From NCBI RefSeq assembly GCF_001866645.1, contig NZ_MLYP01000058.1, forward strand, positions 277,882 through 341,881: a DNA stretch of 64,000 nt. Reading direction: 5' to 3'. The stretch comes from Streptomyces colonosanans. GTDB lineage: Bacteria > Actinomycetota > Actinomycetes > Streptomycetales > Streptomycetaceae. How positions within the stretch are numbered: the stretch's first letter is position 1; each line of letters opens with the position of its first letter. The translations under genes and the position numbers were made by a program. A model generated the notes under the pieces. The model was given only the letters and a program-made list of their open reading frames with translations. It was not told where the DNA came from and ran no database searches. Below are positions 43,420-52,074 of this stretch, in pieces.

Positions 43420-43535
43420 GGCGTAACCCCCGTGGGGTCGGGGCCAGCGCGTTCCTGGCCATCGCTGCTTCCGTTTCGGTGCGGTGGTGCGGGTGGGACG
43501 GTCGGTGCGGGTGACGGCGGGGGCGCCGTCGGCAC

Positions 43536-44192
43536 TCAGTCCCCGTACTCGTCGTGCAGGCGCCACCACTGGTAGGGGGCGGTCTGCGGCCGGCCCTCCG
43601 GGGAGTCCTCCCAGGTCTCCTGGCGGCCGTACGGGGTGAGGTCGAGCAGGTTGAAGTCGGCGCGCAGCCGGTCGACGCCGCGTGAGGTGGTGAAATAGGT
43701 GCGGAAGATCCGGTCACCGTCGCGCAGGAAGACGCTCAGGCCGAAGCCTCCACCGAGGCCACAGTCGGCGTTGAAGTCGCTGCCCTGCGAGGAGTACCAG
43801 GGCAGGGTCCAGCCCATCCGGGTGCGGTAGGCCTCGATCTGGGCGAGTGGGGCCGGGGAGGCGAGCACCATGGTGGTGTCGCGGGCGCGCAGGTGGGCCA
43901 GGTTGCCGATGTTGTCGGTGAAGGTGGAGCAGCCCTTGCAGTAGTGGTCGGAGCCGGGCTCCATCATGAAGTGGTACACGATCAACTGGCGACGGCCCTC
44001 GAAGAGTTCTAGCAGGGTTGCCTTCCCGCCCGGGCCGTCGAACAGGTACTCCTTCTCGAACGCGACCATCGGGAGCCGACGACGTTCGGCGGCCAGGGCG
44101 TCCAGGGCTCGGGTGGCGGCCTTCTCCTTGACAAGCAGCGCGCCCCGGGCGGCCTGCCACTTCTGGGGCGACACGATCGGCGGAAGGCTCAT
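43536..44192 (-). CDS. DUF899 thioredoxin-like protein
   Basis: 218 residues from ATG 44192 with AGGAGA seven bases upstream. The family's features are clear: LPPIVSPQKWQAARGALLVK, KEYLFDGPGGKATLLELFEG, and the thioredoxin-like HYCKGCSTFTDNIGNL, a CxxC-type pair in the position used by peroxiredoxin-like proteins. DGDRIFRTYFTTSRGVDRLR and a C-terminal PYQWWRLHDEYG complete it. DUF899 proteins have no confirmed activity; an involvement in thiol redox chemistry is inferred from the fold. Its position between an HxlR regulator and an MFS exporter suggests a quinone/electrophile response module. Confidence 0.87.
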   Translation of the reverse strand: MSLPPIVSPQKWQAARGALLVKEKAATRALDALAAERRRLPMVAFEKEYLFDGPGGKATLLELFEGRRQLIVYHFMMEPGSDHYCKGCSTFTDNIGNLAHLRARDTTMVLASPAPLAQIEAYRTRMGWTLPWYSSQGSDFNADCGLGGGFGLSVFLRDGDRIFRTYFTTSRGVDRLRADFNLLDLTPYGRQETWEDSPEGRPQTAPYQWWRLHDEYGD

Positions 44193-44306
44193 GACATCTC
44201 CTGGCGGTAGTGCGTCCGGCTAGTGACTTCGAATACAGTAGCAGTTACTCCTAATTTCTAAGCAACCATACTTCGATAAAGAAGCAACCCGGGCTATGCT
44301 GGGACC
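44193..44306. promoter_or_regulatory. AT-rich divergent promoter region of DUF899 and HxlR genes
   Basis: This spacer is the most AT-rich stretch in the neighbourhood (AATACAGTAGCAGTTACTCC then TAATTTCTAAGCAACCATAC). AAGCAACC occurs twice in direct orientation, 23 bp apart (44259 and 44282). These are likely promoter and HxlR-binding elements for both directions. Exact -10/-35 boxes cannot be fixed by eye. Confidence 0.45.
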
Positions 44307-44957
44307 GTGGCAGGTAAACGCAGATACGACGACGGGTGCGGGGTCGCGCACGCCCTGGAGATAGTCGGCGAGCGCTGGGCGCTGCTGATCGTCCGGGACC
44401 TGCTGCTCGGCCCGAAGCGCTTCACCGACCTGCAGGCCGGACTGCCCGGAGCCGGGCCGAACGTGCTCACCCAGCGGCTGCGCGACCTGGAGCAGGCCGG
44501 GGTGGTGCAGCGCCGCACGCTGCCCCCGCCGGCCGGCTCCCGGGTCTACGAACTCACCGAGTGGGGCGGCCAGTTGGAGCCCATCGTGGTGGCCCTCGGA
44601 CTGTGGGGGTCGCACTCCCCGGTGCTGCCCCTGGAGGGCGCTGTGCGCGCCGACTCGCTGATGATCTCGATGCGCTGCGCCTTCGACCCGGGCACCGAGC
44701 CGGCCTGGTCGGCCAGCTACGAGATCCGGCTGGACCGGGACCGGTTCACCGCCCAGGTGGTCGATGGCCGGCTGGTCGCGCTCACCCGCGGCCAGCCCAC
44801 CGAGCCCGCCGACGTGGTTCTGGAGACCGCCCCGGCCACCCTGGACGCCGTGCTCAGCGGTCGCACGTCCACCGACGCGGCGCTCGGCGACGGCTCGCTG
44901 CGGCTGACCGGCGACACCGAGGCGGCCTGCCGGCTGCTGCGCGCGGCGCACTCCTGA
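44307..44957 (+). CDS. HxlR regulator with C-terminal sterol-carrier-like domain
   Basis: 216 residues from GTG 44307. The first ~105 residues are an HxlR winged helix: an N-terminal Cys in YDDGCGVAHALEIVGERWAL, then LGPKRFTDLQAGLPGAGPNV and TQRLRDLEQAGVVQRRTLPP. The second half (LMISMRCAFDPG, ADVVLETAPATLDAVLSGRT, STDAALGDGSLRLTGDTEAA) resembles an SCP2-type lipid or ligand-binding domain. The C-terminal domain may bind a hydrophobic ligand in addition to any thiol sensing by the Cys. It is divergent from DUF899/MFS, its probable targets. Confidence 0.86.
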   Translation: MAGKRRYDDGCGVAHALEIVGERWALLIVRDLLLGPKRFTDLQAGLPGAGPNVLTQRLRDLEQAGVVQRRTLPPPAGSRVYELTEWGGQLEPIVVALGLWGSHSPVLPLEGAVRADSLMISMRCAFDPGTEPAWSASYEIRLDRDRFTAQVVDGRLVALTRGQPTEPADVVLETAPATLDAVLSGRTSTDAALGDGSLRLTGDTEAACRLLRAAHS

Positions 44958-45199
44958 GATCGACGAGCCCCCGGCGTCTGCCGACGAGTGCGCTAACGAG
45001 GCACAGGTTGGTGGCTTCACCGACATGCAGCTTGAACAGTGGCCGCTCAAGGTGGGCAACGGGGAAGCTGTGCCCGAATCGCAACTCGCGTGCATAGCCG
45101 GCATGCCGGGGTCCGGGCCGGTGCAACGAGCCGACGTACTCGTGAAGGCTCACGGGCAAGTCCGGAAGCGAAGTGCACGGGAGCGAGCGCCAAGGCCCT
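44958..45199. other. No gene recognised
   Basis: 240 bp between the HxlR gene and a transposase fragment. One rightward frame reads CIAGMPGSGPVQRADVLVKA, which looks more protein-like than its surroundings but matches nothing that I can name. Confidence 0.3.
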
Positions 45200-45337
45200 A
45201 CCTGCCGACGCGAGCTCCTGGACCGCACCCTGATCTGGAACCAGCGACACCTGCTCCACGCGCTACGCGATTTCGAAGACTTCTACAACGCCCACCGGCC
45301 CCATCAAGGCATCCCCGGCAGATTCGCCTGCGATAGG
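45200..45337 (+). pseudogene. rve-type transposase, C-terminal fragment
   Basis: TCRRELLDRTLIWNQRHLLH, then ALRDFEDFYNAHRPHQGI, matches the end of the catalytic core of the 20589-type transposase but with clear divergence (DFEDFYNAHRPHQG instead of EFETHYDQHRPLRA). After HQGI the frame enters the IS3 OrfA region on the other strand and stops. Neither start nor terminal repeat remains. Confidence 0.65.
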
Positions 45338-45599
45338 TAGGTCGCGGCCCGGCGCAGGACCTTGTTCTCCTGCTCCAGCAGCTTGATCCGCCGACGCGCC
45401 TCCCGTAGTTCCGCGTTCTCCTGCGCGGTCGTCCCCGGTTTCACACCGTCGTCGATGTCCGCGCGGCGCATCCACTTCGACAGCGTCATCACATGGACTC
45501 CGAAGTCAGCGGCCACCTGCTCGAGCGTCACGCCCGGGCCGCGGTCCTCGCGGCCCGCACGACATCCTCACGGAACTCCTCGGGACAAGGCTTGGGCAC
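45304..45599 (-). pseudogene. IS3-family OrfA, frameshifted
   Basis: From GTG 45599 (GGAAGGA upstream): PKPCPEEFREDVVRAAR, then a one-base frameshift near 45540, then VTLEQVAADFGVHVMTLSKW, MRRADIDDGVKPGTTAQENA and the leucine-zipper-like LREARRRIKLLEQENKVLRR. This is a typical IS3 OrfA with its helix-turn-helix and coiled coil. The OrfB gene expected next to it is absent; the right side (45600-45860) looks like the element's terminal, non-coding DNA. Confidence 0.7.
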
Positions 45600-45864
45600 A
45601 GCGACATCCTTCCCACCTGCCCTACAGGGCAAGCCAGTTCAGATGTCACCCGATCGTGCATCAGACCCTGCCCCGACCCCATCCCTTGTCAACAAACCAG
45701 CCCTGCCCTGCAACGTCCTCCCGGCGGGGCTGGTCAGCATGGGTGGCCGCGGAGATCGGTCGCCTACGCGGCGAAAGGCAGCTTCAGCTGAAAACCATCT
45801 GCGGCTCGATTCCGCGTCGTCGGCGGACAAGTCGAGATCTTTCTCGCCGGCGCAAGGGCCGGCC

Positions 45865-48111
45865 TCATTTGCCTGGACGGTACCTTCGCTCGATGTGACC
45901 CTTGAGGTCATCCGCATAGAAGTAGACCGGCCGCAGGTCACCCTTGGCGTAGCGTTCAGCCTGGTCGTCGAAGTGCGGTGAATCGGGATGTCCGCTCGCA
46001 CCGCCCGCAGTCACCGCCCAGGCGCGCAGTCGCGGCCCGAACTCCACCACGGCCACGAAGCTGTTGCCGCTGGTGCCGTAGTAGCGCTTCGTTCCCGGGT
46101 AGGCCTTCGCTCCGAACGAGGCGAGGGAGCCCCAGCGCGATGAGGCGAAGGGCACCGGGATGCTCGGCTTGGCGTCGCTGAACTGCTGGACGATCGCTCC
46201 GTTGTTGCGCTGGTAGCGGTTGATGTCGCCCCAGGGCACCTTCCAGCTGCCGAAGTCCCGTGCCAGGCGCCGTGTCGCGGTCTCGAGCGCGTCGAGTCGC
46301 TGCGCGTCACTGGCGCGGTCGGCCATGTAGTCCCACACCGACATTCCTGCGTCCGCCGCCGCCTGGGCGGTGAGTGCCCACAGGTCTTCACCCCAGAACA
46401 CGGCCACCGACGTCGCGGTCGACTCCGCGGCCCACCGGTGGTCCCAGTCACGCAGCAGACCGACAGGGCCGGCCAGCGTCGCCTTCTGTCCGTTGTCCTT
46501 GGGCAGTTGGTTCCACGCTGCGACGAGCCCGGGAGTCAGCCGCGCGAAAGCCGTCAGGTACGGATCGAACGCGGCTTCGATCAATGTCTGCGGGGTGAAG
46601 TCGTCACGCGCGGACAGCACCCGCTCCGCCTGTGGCCCGCGTGGGTTCTCGCCGACCCTGTCGAAGTACCGCGGGTAGTCTGCCGCCTTGGGGCTGTCCG
46701 CACCGGCGGCGGTCCACGGCCAGTTGTTCGTGTTGAAAGCCCAGCCGTTCTTCGGGTTCACGACGTGCGGCATGCTGTCCAGGCTGTGCAGTCCGTGCCA
46801 GTCGGTCGCCGGATCACTGCCGTCGACGGGCCTGCGGTAGTCGAAGCGATCGTCTCTCACAGGCATGAACTGCGGCATCAGGAAGGCAATCTCACCCTTC
46901 GAGTCCGCAAAGAGCGTGTTGTTCGAGCTGTTCGCCTTCAGGCCCGCCACGCGGAGATAGTCCGCGTAGTTCCCCGTCGTGGTGCGCAGGAAGCTCTGCT
47001 TGAGCGCCTCGACGGGCTTGTTCATCAGCGCACACGCGATCCACTTGCCGTTCGCCTCGCGCACGATGGGGCCGTGATGGGTGGCGAACGTGGTGAAGCT
47101 GCGTTTGTCCTGTCCCCCCTCCTCGGTACGGAAGGACAAGGTGATCGTCGTCGTTGTGACGGGGCGCAGTTCGTCGCCGTAGCGGTAGTAGCGGATTCCG
47201 TCGGCCCCCGTGACGACCGTCTCGGTGAACTCGTCGATGTTGTCGACACCGCTCGTCGTGTGCATCCACCCCGTGTGCGCGTTGAAGCCCTGGTAGATGA
47301 AGAACTGGCCCCAGGTGGCGGCACCGTAGACGTTGAGCCCCTCGCCGCTCGTCACATGCTGTTCCGAGCGGAAGAAGAAGCTGGTGTGCGGGTTGATCAG
47401 GAGCAACGCGTGGCCGTCACGCGTGTGGCTCGGCGCGACCGCGAAGCCGTTCGACCCCGTGGGTTCGCGCAGCACCAGCCCGCGTTCCTCGTCTGTCAGC
47501 GGCACGTCCCGCTTGTCGTAGAAGGCTTCGAGCTGGGTGAGCAGCACCGACTCGATGTCGCCGCCGATGCTGCCCTCCGAGAAGCTCAGCGGCATCCACG
47601 GCTCGAACCGGTCGAGCACACGCGGACGCACCTCGGGGTGTGTCGCAAGGTAGTAGTTGAGCCCATCCGCCCAAGCCTGCATCAACGTGCGCAGCCACGC
47701 GGGGCACTTCGCATAGTCCTTCTTCAGCGCCTCCGGGTCGAGGAACAGCCGCTGCCGCAGGTCCTGCCAGATGGCGCTCTTTCCCTCGGCCTCGGCGAGG
47801 CGGCCCAGGGCAACGAGGTAGTTCTGTTCGATCCGGTTGAAGTCGTCCTCCGCCTGCGCGTACATCATTCCGAACACCGCGTCGGCATCGGTCTTGCCCA
47901 CGATGTGCGGAACGCCCCAGTCGTCCCGCGTGATCGTCACGTGGGCGGCGTGTCTGTTCCAACGAGCCTCTTCGGGCAGCGTCTGCGGCGGTGCCGCGAA
48001 CGCGGCTGCGGACGGCACTCCCGCCGCGGCCGCGGCCAGTCCGGCTGCCGTGCCCAGCACACGCCGCCGACTCACTCCCGTCTTGCGCACATGACCCACG
48101 AGCTGCTCCAC
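45865..48111 (-). CDS. Exported penicillin-acylase-family amidase
   Basis: 748 residues from GTG 48111 (GGATGGAAG precedes it; other in-frame GTGs are possible). A twin-arginine-type signal RKTGVSRRRVLGTAAGLAAA leads to cleavage near AAAFAA. The N-terminal nucleophile is at the autocleavage junction EPTGSNGFAVAPSHT, where Ser would become the first residue of the beta chain. NPHTSFFF and GFNAHTGWMHTTSGVDN and the later NTNNWPW are conserved in aculeacin/acyl-homoserine-lactone acylase relatives. Such enzymes remove acyl chains from lipopeptides, AHL signals or beta-lactams. It stands alone, with debris on both sides. The precise substrate cannot be predicted. Confidence 0.88.
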   Translation of the reverse strand: MEQLVGHVRKTGVSRRRVLGTAAGLAAAAAGVPSAAAFAAPPQTLPEEARWNRHAAHVTITRDDWGVPHIVGKTDADAVFGMMYAQAEDDFNRIEQNYLVALGRLAEAEGKSAIWQDLRQRLFLDPEALKKDYAKCPAWLRTLMQAWADGLNYYLATHPEVRPRVLDRFEPWMPLSFSEGSIGGDIESVLLTQLEAFYDKRDVPLTDEERGLVLREPTGSNGFAVAPSHTRDGHALLLINPHTSFFFRSEQHVTSGEGLNVYGAATWGQFFIYQGFNAHTGWMHTTSGVDNIDEFTETVVTGADGIRYYRYGDELRPVTTTTITLSFRTEEGGQDKRSFTTFATHHGPIVREANGKWIACALMNKPVEALKQSFLRTTTGNYADYLRVAGLKANSSNNTLFADSKGEIAFLMPQFMPVRDDRFDYRRPVDGSDPATDWHGLHSLDSMPHVVNPKNGWAFNTNNWPWTAAGADSPKAADYPRYFDRVGENPRGPQAERVLSARDDFTPQTLIEAAFDPYLTAFARLTPGLVAAWNQLPKDNGQKATLAGPVGLLRDWDHRWAAESTATSVAVFWGEDLWALTAQAAADAGMSVWDYMADRASDAQRLDALETATRRLARDFGSWKVPWGDINRYQRNNGAIVQQFSDAKPSIPVPFASSRWGSLASFGAKAYPGTKRYYGTSGNSFVAVVEFGPRLRAWAVTAGGASGHPDSPHFDDQAERYAKGDLRPVYFYADDLKGHIERRYRPGK

Positions 48112-48793
48112 CTTCCATCCGGAAATCAACGGATCGTGCAGTTCACACGCTCGGGAGGAGGGCGGTCCACGCGCAGGGTCCACTACGCCTTCGGCCGTCG
48201 GCGCGCACGCGCCATATCACTGCAGCGCCGCCCCTCCACAACGGACAGTTGCACCGGTGGACCGCAGCCCGACCACCGCAACGGCAGCAACCACATGCGC
48301 AGCAACCGTCACAGCAGGAGACACAGACCTTCGGTGATCACTCACATCGGCAGTTTTATCCGCCACGTGGCCCACTGACAAGACCTCGATCGACAGTGAA
48401 CGGAACGCCATCTCGCATCGCCCCGCCCAGGCGCCAACTCCATGACAGCTCCTGGTTATTGTGCGGGCGACAACCGGCGGCCCGGTCTGCTCGGGCCGCG
48501 ATCCGGAAGGCGTTCAGCGTGACCTTCGCCATGCCGGCCCGCGAATGCGCCAGTGCCGGGTAGCAGCGTTGCACAGCCTCCCGATGTCTGCCCGGGACGT
48601 CCGGTATCGCGGGGCACGCATCGTGCGCCTGCCGAAAACCCCACCCGCACACAACTCCCTCGACATGAACGTCGAGAACGAGTTCCCCCGGTGGGACGAC
48701 GTCAGCGCGAGCAGCAGCGCGGTCAGTAACGCGAGCACGGCGCACGAGGCCAATCCGCAGTGGCCTCGCCCTCGGCGGCACGCCGCTGACCGC
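48112..48793. other. Upstream region of the acylase, no gene recognised
   Basis: About 680 bp. It should contain the acylase promoter near 48112-48360, where AT content rises (CATCGGCAGTTTTATCCGCC). The remaining frames are of low quality. A leftward hydrophobic stretch at ~48660-48790 (CAVLALLTALLLALTSS) has no start or family. Confidence 0.35.
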
Positions 48794-49177
48794 TCAGGAG
48801 GATCCGTTGCTGGGGTTCCCCGACTCCGGAGGGGGCTCTGGTGCGCTGTGTCCGGGGGCGGCGTTCTCCTCTTCCGGCTCCTCGAGGTCGGGCCAGAGTC
48901 CGAAGGAATCGTGTTCTCCGGGGCCAGCGGCGCCGAGCACGCCGGGGCCCTTCCAGCGGTGGGGCGGCATGGGGACCACTGGGTGTCTCCGTTCCGGGTT
49001 TGCGCGAGCAGCTGGGCCACCACTTTGTCGGAGCCGTCCTGAGCCTGGCGGGTCAGGTCGTCCAGCACGTCGTCCCCGTCCAGGACTTGCGCGGTGAGCC
49101 GTTCCATCAGCTCCGGGTCGGTGCCGCTGCCTGGCCCGGTGATGCGGGCGCGGACCGGACGGCCGGGGGCCGATGAC
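48794..49177 (-). pseudogene. Conserved hypothetical protein, 5'-truncated and frameshifted
   Basis: The leftward frame begins without a start at SAPGRPVRARITGPGSGTDP, continues MERLTAQVLDGDDVLDDLTR and KVVAQLLAQTRNGDTQ, then is disrupted. One frame over it continues VVPMPPHRWKGPGVLGAAGP and GEHDSFGLWPDLEEPEEEN to a stop at 48794. Adding one G at 48979-48980 joins the halves (DTQVVPMP). Composition changes from helical to Pro/Glu-rich, as in small Streptomyces proteins of unknown function. So a broken or mis-sequenced gene. Confidence 0.5.
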
Positions 49178-49334
49178 CTGCGTGACAGATGGGCAGTGGG
49201 CGGTCGCCGCTATCAAGCTGTGACCAGCACCGTCGAAACATAGCCGGCCGGCTGCTGATTACCGCCGACGCGGGCGGTTCCAACGGCTACCGCACCCGCA
49301 CCGGGAAGACCGAGCTCGCCCGGTTCGCAGCTCG

Positions 49335-49441
49335 ACGGCGTACAGCTCGGCCTCCGTGTGCTGGGCGGCGACCAGGTCGCCGGGGAAGTCGTGCGGATCG
49401 AACGGGGCGGCCGCAGCCGTCTCGGGGGCAGGGGTGGTCAT
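49335..49441 (-). pseudogene. N-terminal fragment of a hypothetical protein
   Basis: From ATG 49441 the leftward frame reads MTTPAPETAAAAPFDPHDFP, then DLVAAQHTEAELYAVE, after which coding quality is lost around 49335. The start looks like a real small actinobacterial protein, but only ~35 residues survive. 49178-49334 contains nothing recognisable. Confidence 0.35.
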
Positions 49442-49632
49442 GCTTCGGAGCCTAGTTCGACCCAATGACAACGCCCGGCCACCAGGTGCGGGGTCGGGCG
49501 CAGCCGGGAAGTGACGTGATGCGGCATCCCACACCCGTACTGCGTCACGTCACCTAAGTACCTACTTCCGAGCCGCCTGACTTCCGTGGCAGCGTGCTCC
49601 TCGTGGTGCGCACCGCGCGGCGGGGGAGAGAG

Positions 49633-50247
49633 ATGACTGTGGGGGTTTCGATGGGGCACATGAGTCCGTCGCAGAGCGACTTCCTCATCCATTTCACTGG
49701 CCCAGGCCGCAGGCCGCACCCGGACTGGGTGGATGCGGACATCCGGAGCATGTCACCGGAGGAGCGCCTCCGGTCCATAGTCAGCGGCGGACTGATGAGA
49801 ACGTTCCCTCCCTACGGCGCAGAGATGGGCTGCGTGTGCTTCTCGGAGACGACCATCGAGCACCTACGTTTCCTGCTGGGAGACGGCCGTTACCTCCCGT
49901 GGGGCATCGTGCTGACACGTGAGCAGGTGCTGCTCAAGGGCGGCGGCACGGTGGCCTGCATACAGGAGGAGAAGACGCTGGCGAAGTTCAAAGAGGCGGG
50001 GCTCGATCACTGGGCGGTGCGCACTGGCGGCTTCACCGACTGGACGCACGAGTGGGAGTGGCGCATCCCTTGGCACAGGCCAAAGATGCGCCTGGGCGAA
50101 GTCCGGGCAATCCTTGTACCCGATGCGTCCTGGCGGCCGGTGCCCAAGGGCGAGGAGCTGCCGGAGCTGTGGGTGAAGTCGCGGATCTGGGTGTGGAACG
50201 CCAAGGAGAAGAAGGTCGGGGAGCACGAGCCCGGCACGCTCGTGTGA
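49633..50247 (+). CDS. AbiGi-like (abortive-infection antitoxin family) protein
   Basis: 204 residues from ATG 49633 (GGGGGAGAGAG upstream). The motif set SQSDFLIHFTGPGRRPHPDW, SGGLMRTFPPYGAEMGCVCF and SETTIEHLRFLLGDGRYLPW resembles the family annotated as putative abortive phage resistance protein AbiGi, antitoxin, which begins with a FxIHFT segment. Further conserved-looking parts are GIVLTREQVLLKGGGTVACI and TDWTHEWEWRIPWH. In the lactococcal type, AbiGi pairs with AbiGii (a nucleotidyltransferase toxin); no such toxin gene is adjacent here. A stand-alone role is unknown. Family assignment is from motif memory, with moderate certainty. Codon use is less GC3-extreme than in its neighbours. 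Confidence 0.6.
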   Translation: MTVGVSMGHMSPSQSDFLIHFTGPGRRPHPDWVDADIRSMSPEERLRSIVSGGLMRTFPPYGAEMGCVCFSETTIEHLRFLLGDGRYLPWGIVLTREQVLLKGGGTVACIQEEKTLAKFKEAGLDHWAVRTGGFTDWTHEWEWRIPWHRPKMRLGEVRAILVPDASWRPVPKGEELPELWVKSRIWVWNAKEKKVGEHEPGTLV

Positions 50248-50447
50248 AGGTACTGGGAGCGGCAGTACAGCGCAGCCCGGCCTGCCGCGATGCGGCGATG
50301 GCCGGTTGTCCTGCGCGGTGCCCGCCCGTCACCGTGGGACGCGCTCAGCGTTGCGACAGGTCAGTCGCAGTCAGCAATCTCTCTGGTCTGGCCCGACCTG
50401 TACACCCAGGACGAGTCGCCACCCGAACGGGGTCGACTGACGTCCAG

Positions 50448-51050
50448 TCAGCCTTGGCCGAGTGCGGTGACCCGCGCCGCAAGGGCCTGGTTCATCAGCC
50501 GGAACTGGGGGAGCGTGGTGCTGTCGAGCCAGCCGCCGAGGAAGGGCACGGCCACGCCGGTGAAGCTCTCGCTCTGGGTAAGGCGCACGCGGTGCGGCCC
50601 GAGCTGCTCGATGGTGAACCGGTGCTCGCCGTCCACGATCCAGCCCGGACCGAACCGGCCCAGCCAGCGCAGCTCCCGGCCGGGGGAGACGGTGAGCAGT
50701 TCCGGGGTGAAGACGGTGGTGCTGCCGTCGGCAAAGTGCAGGACGTTGCGCAGGTGCGCGCCCTGCCGCAGGGCGCCTCCCGAGGAGGTCACCTGTGCCG
50801 AGGTGATGAACGGGTTCCACTCCGGGTAGGCCGGCAGGTCGGTGAGTACCTGCCAGACCTGGTCGGGCGTCGCGTCGATCTCGACGGAGGCGGTGAGCCG
50901 GGTCGGGTGGGTGGTGGTCCAAGCGGTCCAGCCGGCGAGGAGGGTCACCAGTGCGGCGAGCGCCCCCAGGAGGAGGCGGCGCCTGCGGTTCCGCCGGGGG
51001 CGGACGGGGTGCGCGGTGCGGGAGGTAGCGGAAGATGCTGTCACGGTCAT
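50448..51050 (-). CDS. Membrane-anchored SRPBCC-family protein
   Basis: 200 residues from ATG 51050 (GGAGAG upstream). The basic N-terminus RPRRNRRRRLLLGALAALVT leads into one membrane helix. The rest is an SRPBCC (polyketide-cyclase-like) domain: SVEIDATPDQVWQVLTDLPA, YPEWNPFITSAQVTSSGG and HRFTIEQLGPHRVRLTQSES, ending in a long helix (LPQFRLMNQALAARVTALG). Such domains bind hydrophobic ligands; the anchor is unusual and would place the domain outside the cell. The TetR gene ends 53 bp downstream in the same direction, as drawn 51104-51715, so TetR lies upstream in the transcript and may control both. Confidence 0.8.
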   Translation of the reverse strand: MTVTASSATSRTAHPVRPRRNRRRRLLLGALAALVTLLAGWTAWTTTHPTRLTASVEIDATPDQVWQVLTDLPAYPEWNPFITSAQVTSSGGALRQGAHLRNVLHFADGSTTVFTPELLTVSPGRELRWLGRFGPGWIVDGEHRFTIEQLGPHRVRLTQSESFTGVAVPFLGGWLDSTTLPQFRLMNQALAARVTALGQG

Positions 51051-51103
51051 GGACTCTCCACTTTCGCGTAGGGCCGTTCCTTCCGGGCAGGCCCGGGGGT
51101 GGG

Positions 51104-51715
51104 TCAGCGGGCCGCTCCCTCGAGGGCCGTGCTGACGAGGCGGCCGACGTATGCCCCGTCGAGGGGTCGGCCGGTGACGAGCAGGCGGTAGTACAGGGCT
51201 CCGGCGAGCTGGTCGAAGAGGACCTCGGGATCCAGGTCGGGGCGCAATTCCCCCTGGCTTCTGGCTTCTTGGAGCAGGGCGAGGACAACGGCGTTGCGAC
51301 GGGCGAACATGGCGTGCACAGCCGCGCCGACATCGGCGTGTCGGGCCGCTGCGGCGGCGACCTCGGCGACGAGGCCGGCCGAGGCGTCACCGGAACCGGC
51401 CGGACGCCCGGCCCGCCGGACCCGGTCCAGGCCGTGCACGATGGCGTTGAGGTAGCGGGTGAGGTCGGCCCGCACGTCGCCGCTGTAGCGGACCGGCACC
51501 TCGTCCTGCATCCGGGCGACCACCGCGACGATCAGATGGTCCTTGGTGGGCCAGCGCCGGTACAGCGTGGTCTTGGCGACGCCGGCGGTGGCTGCGGCCT
51601 CGTCCACGGAGAAGCGGTCGTAGCCGCGTTCCAGCAGGAGCTCCAGCGCCGCCCCAAGGATTTTCTCGTCGGCTCCTTCGGCGCGGGGGCGTCCGCGTCG
51701 TGCAGCAGGGACCAC
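51104..51715 (-). CDS. TetR/AcrR-family regulator
   Basis: 203 residues from GTG 51715, with AAAGGGAGG eight bases upstream, making this start much better than the far-upstream ones. The helix-turn-helix is KILGAALELLLERGYDRFSV, then DEAAATAGVAKTTLYRRWPT. The ligand domain is of the TetR_C_11-like type (FDQLAGALYYRLLVTGRPLD). It is followed on the same strand by the SRPBCC gene after 53 bp, probably as one unit. The region just upstream has a repeated GTTTCGCTA/GTTTCGTAA element flanking CGGCCG (51740-51762), which could be its own operator. Confidence 0.87.
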   Translation of the reverse strand: MVPAARRGRPRAEGADEKILGAALELLLERGYDRFSVDEAAATAGVAKTTLYRRWPTKDHLIVAVVARMQDEVPVRYSGDVRADLTRYLNAIVHGLDRVRRAGRPAGSGDASAGLVAEVAAAAARHADVGAAVHAMFARRNAVVLALLQEARSQGELRPDLDPEVLFDQLAGALYYRLLVTGRPLDGAYVGRLVSTALEGAAR

Positions 51716-51945
51716 GGCTCGGGCCTCCCTTTGAGTTAGTTTCGCTACGGCCGTTTCGTAAAGGACGGTAGAGCCGGCGCGGCCGTTTACGCAACAGGCG
51801 GAGCGGAATTGTCGATGATCGGTCAGCGACCGGAGCGACTCGCGCGGCTCCGGAACGGACTTGTACCGGCCCTGGAGTACGGGCTGTTCAGGACATACGT
51901 GAAGGGGGGCGCTGCCGATGGGCCCCCCTCGATCGTGGTGGCCGG

Positions 51946-52044
51946 TTACCGTGCGGGGGCGACGGCCCCCTCGCGCAGTTCCAGGCGCGACCCTGTGAAG
52001 TCGGCCCGCATGCGGCGGTCGTGGGTGACGAGCATGTCCTGGGC
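51946..52044 (-). pseudogene. ABC-F-type ATPase, C-terminal fragment
   Basis: AQDMLVTHDRRMRADFTGSR then LELREGAVAPAR and stop. This is the end of an ABC ATPase (switch His in VTHDRRM) of the duplicated ABC-F type common in actinomycetes. Only 32 residues remain. In frame and directly upstream is a fragment of another gene. Confidence 0.6.
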
Positions 52045-52074
52045 CGAAGAGGACGATGGGCTGAGGGCGGCGGC

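Noticed and set aside
45020..45200. Possible group II intron or intron-like RNA
   Set aside because: Looked for a GUGYG start, a domain V hairpin or reverse-transcriptase motifs and found none.
46438..48378. 646-codon rightward frame opposite the acylase
   Set aside because: No family, Arg/Val/His-rich, and the acylase on the other strand is complete.
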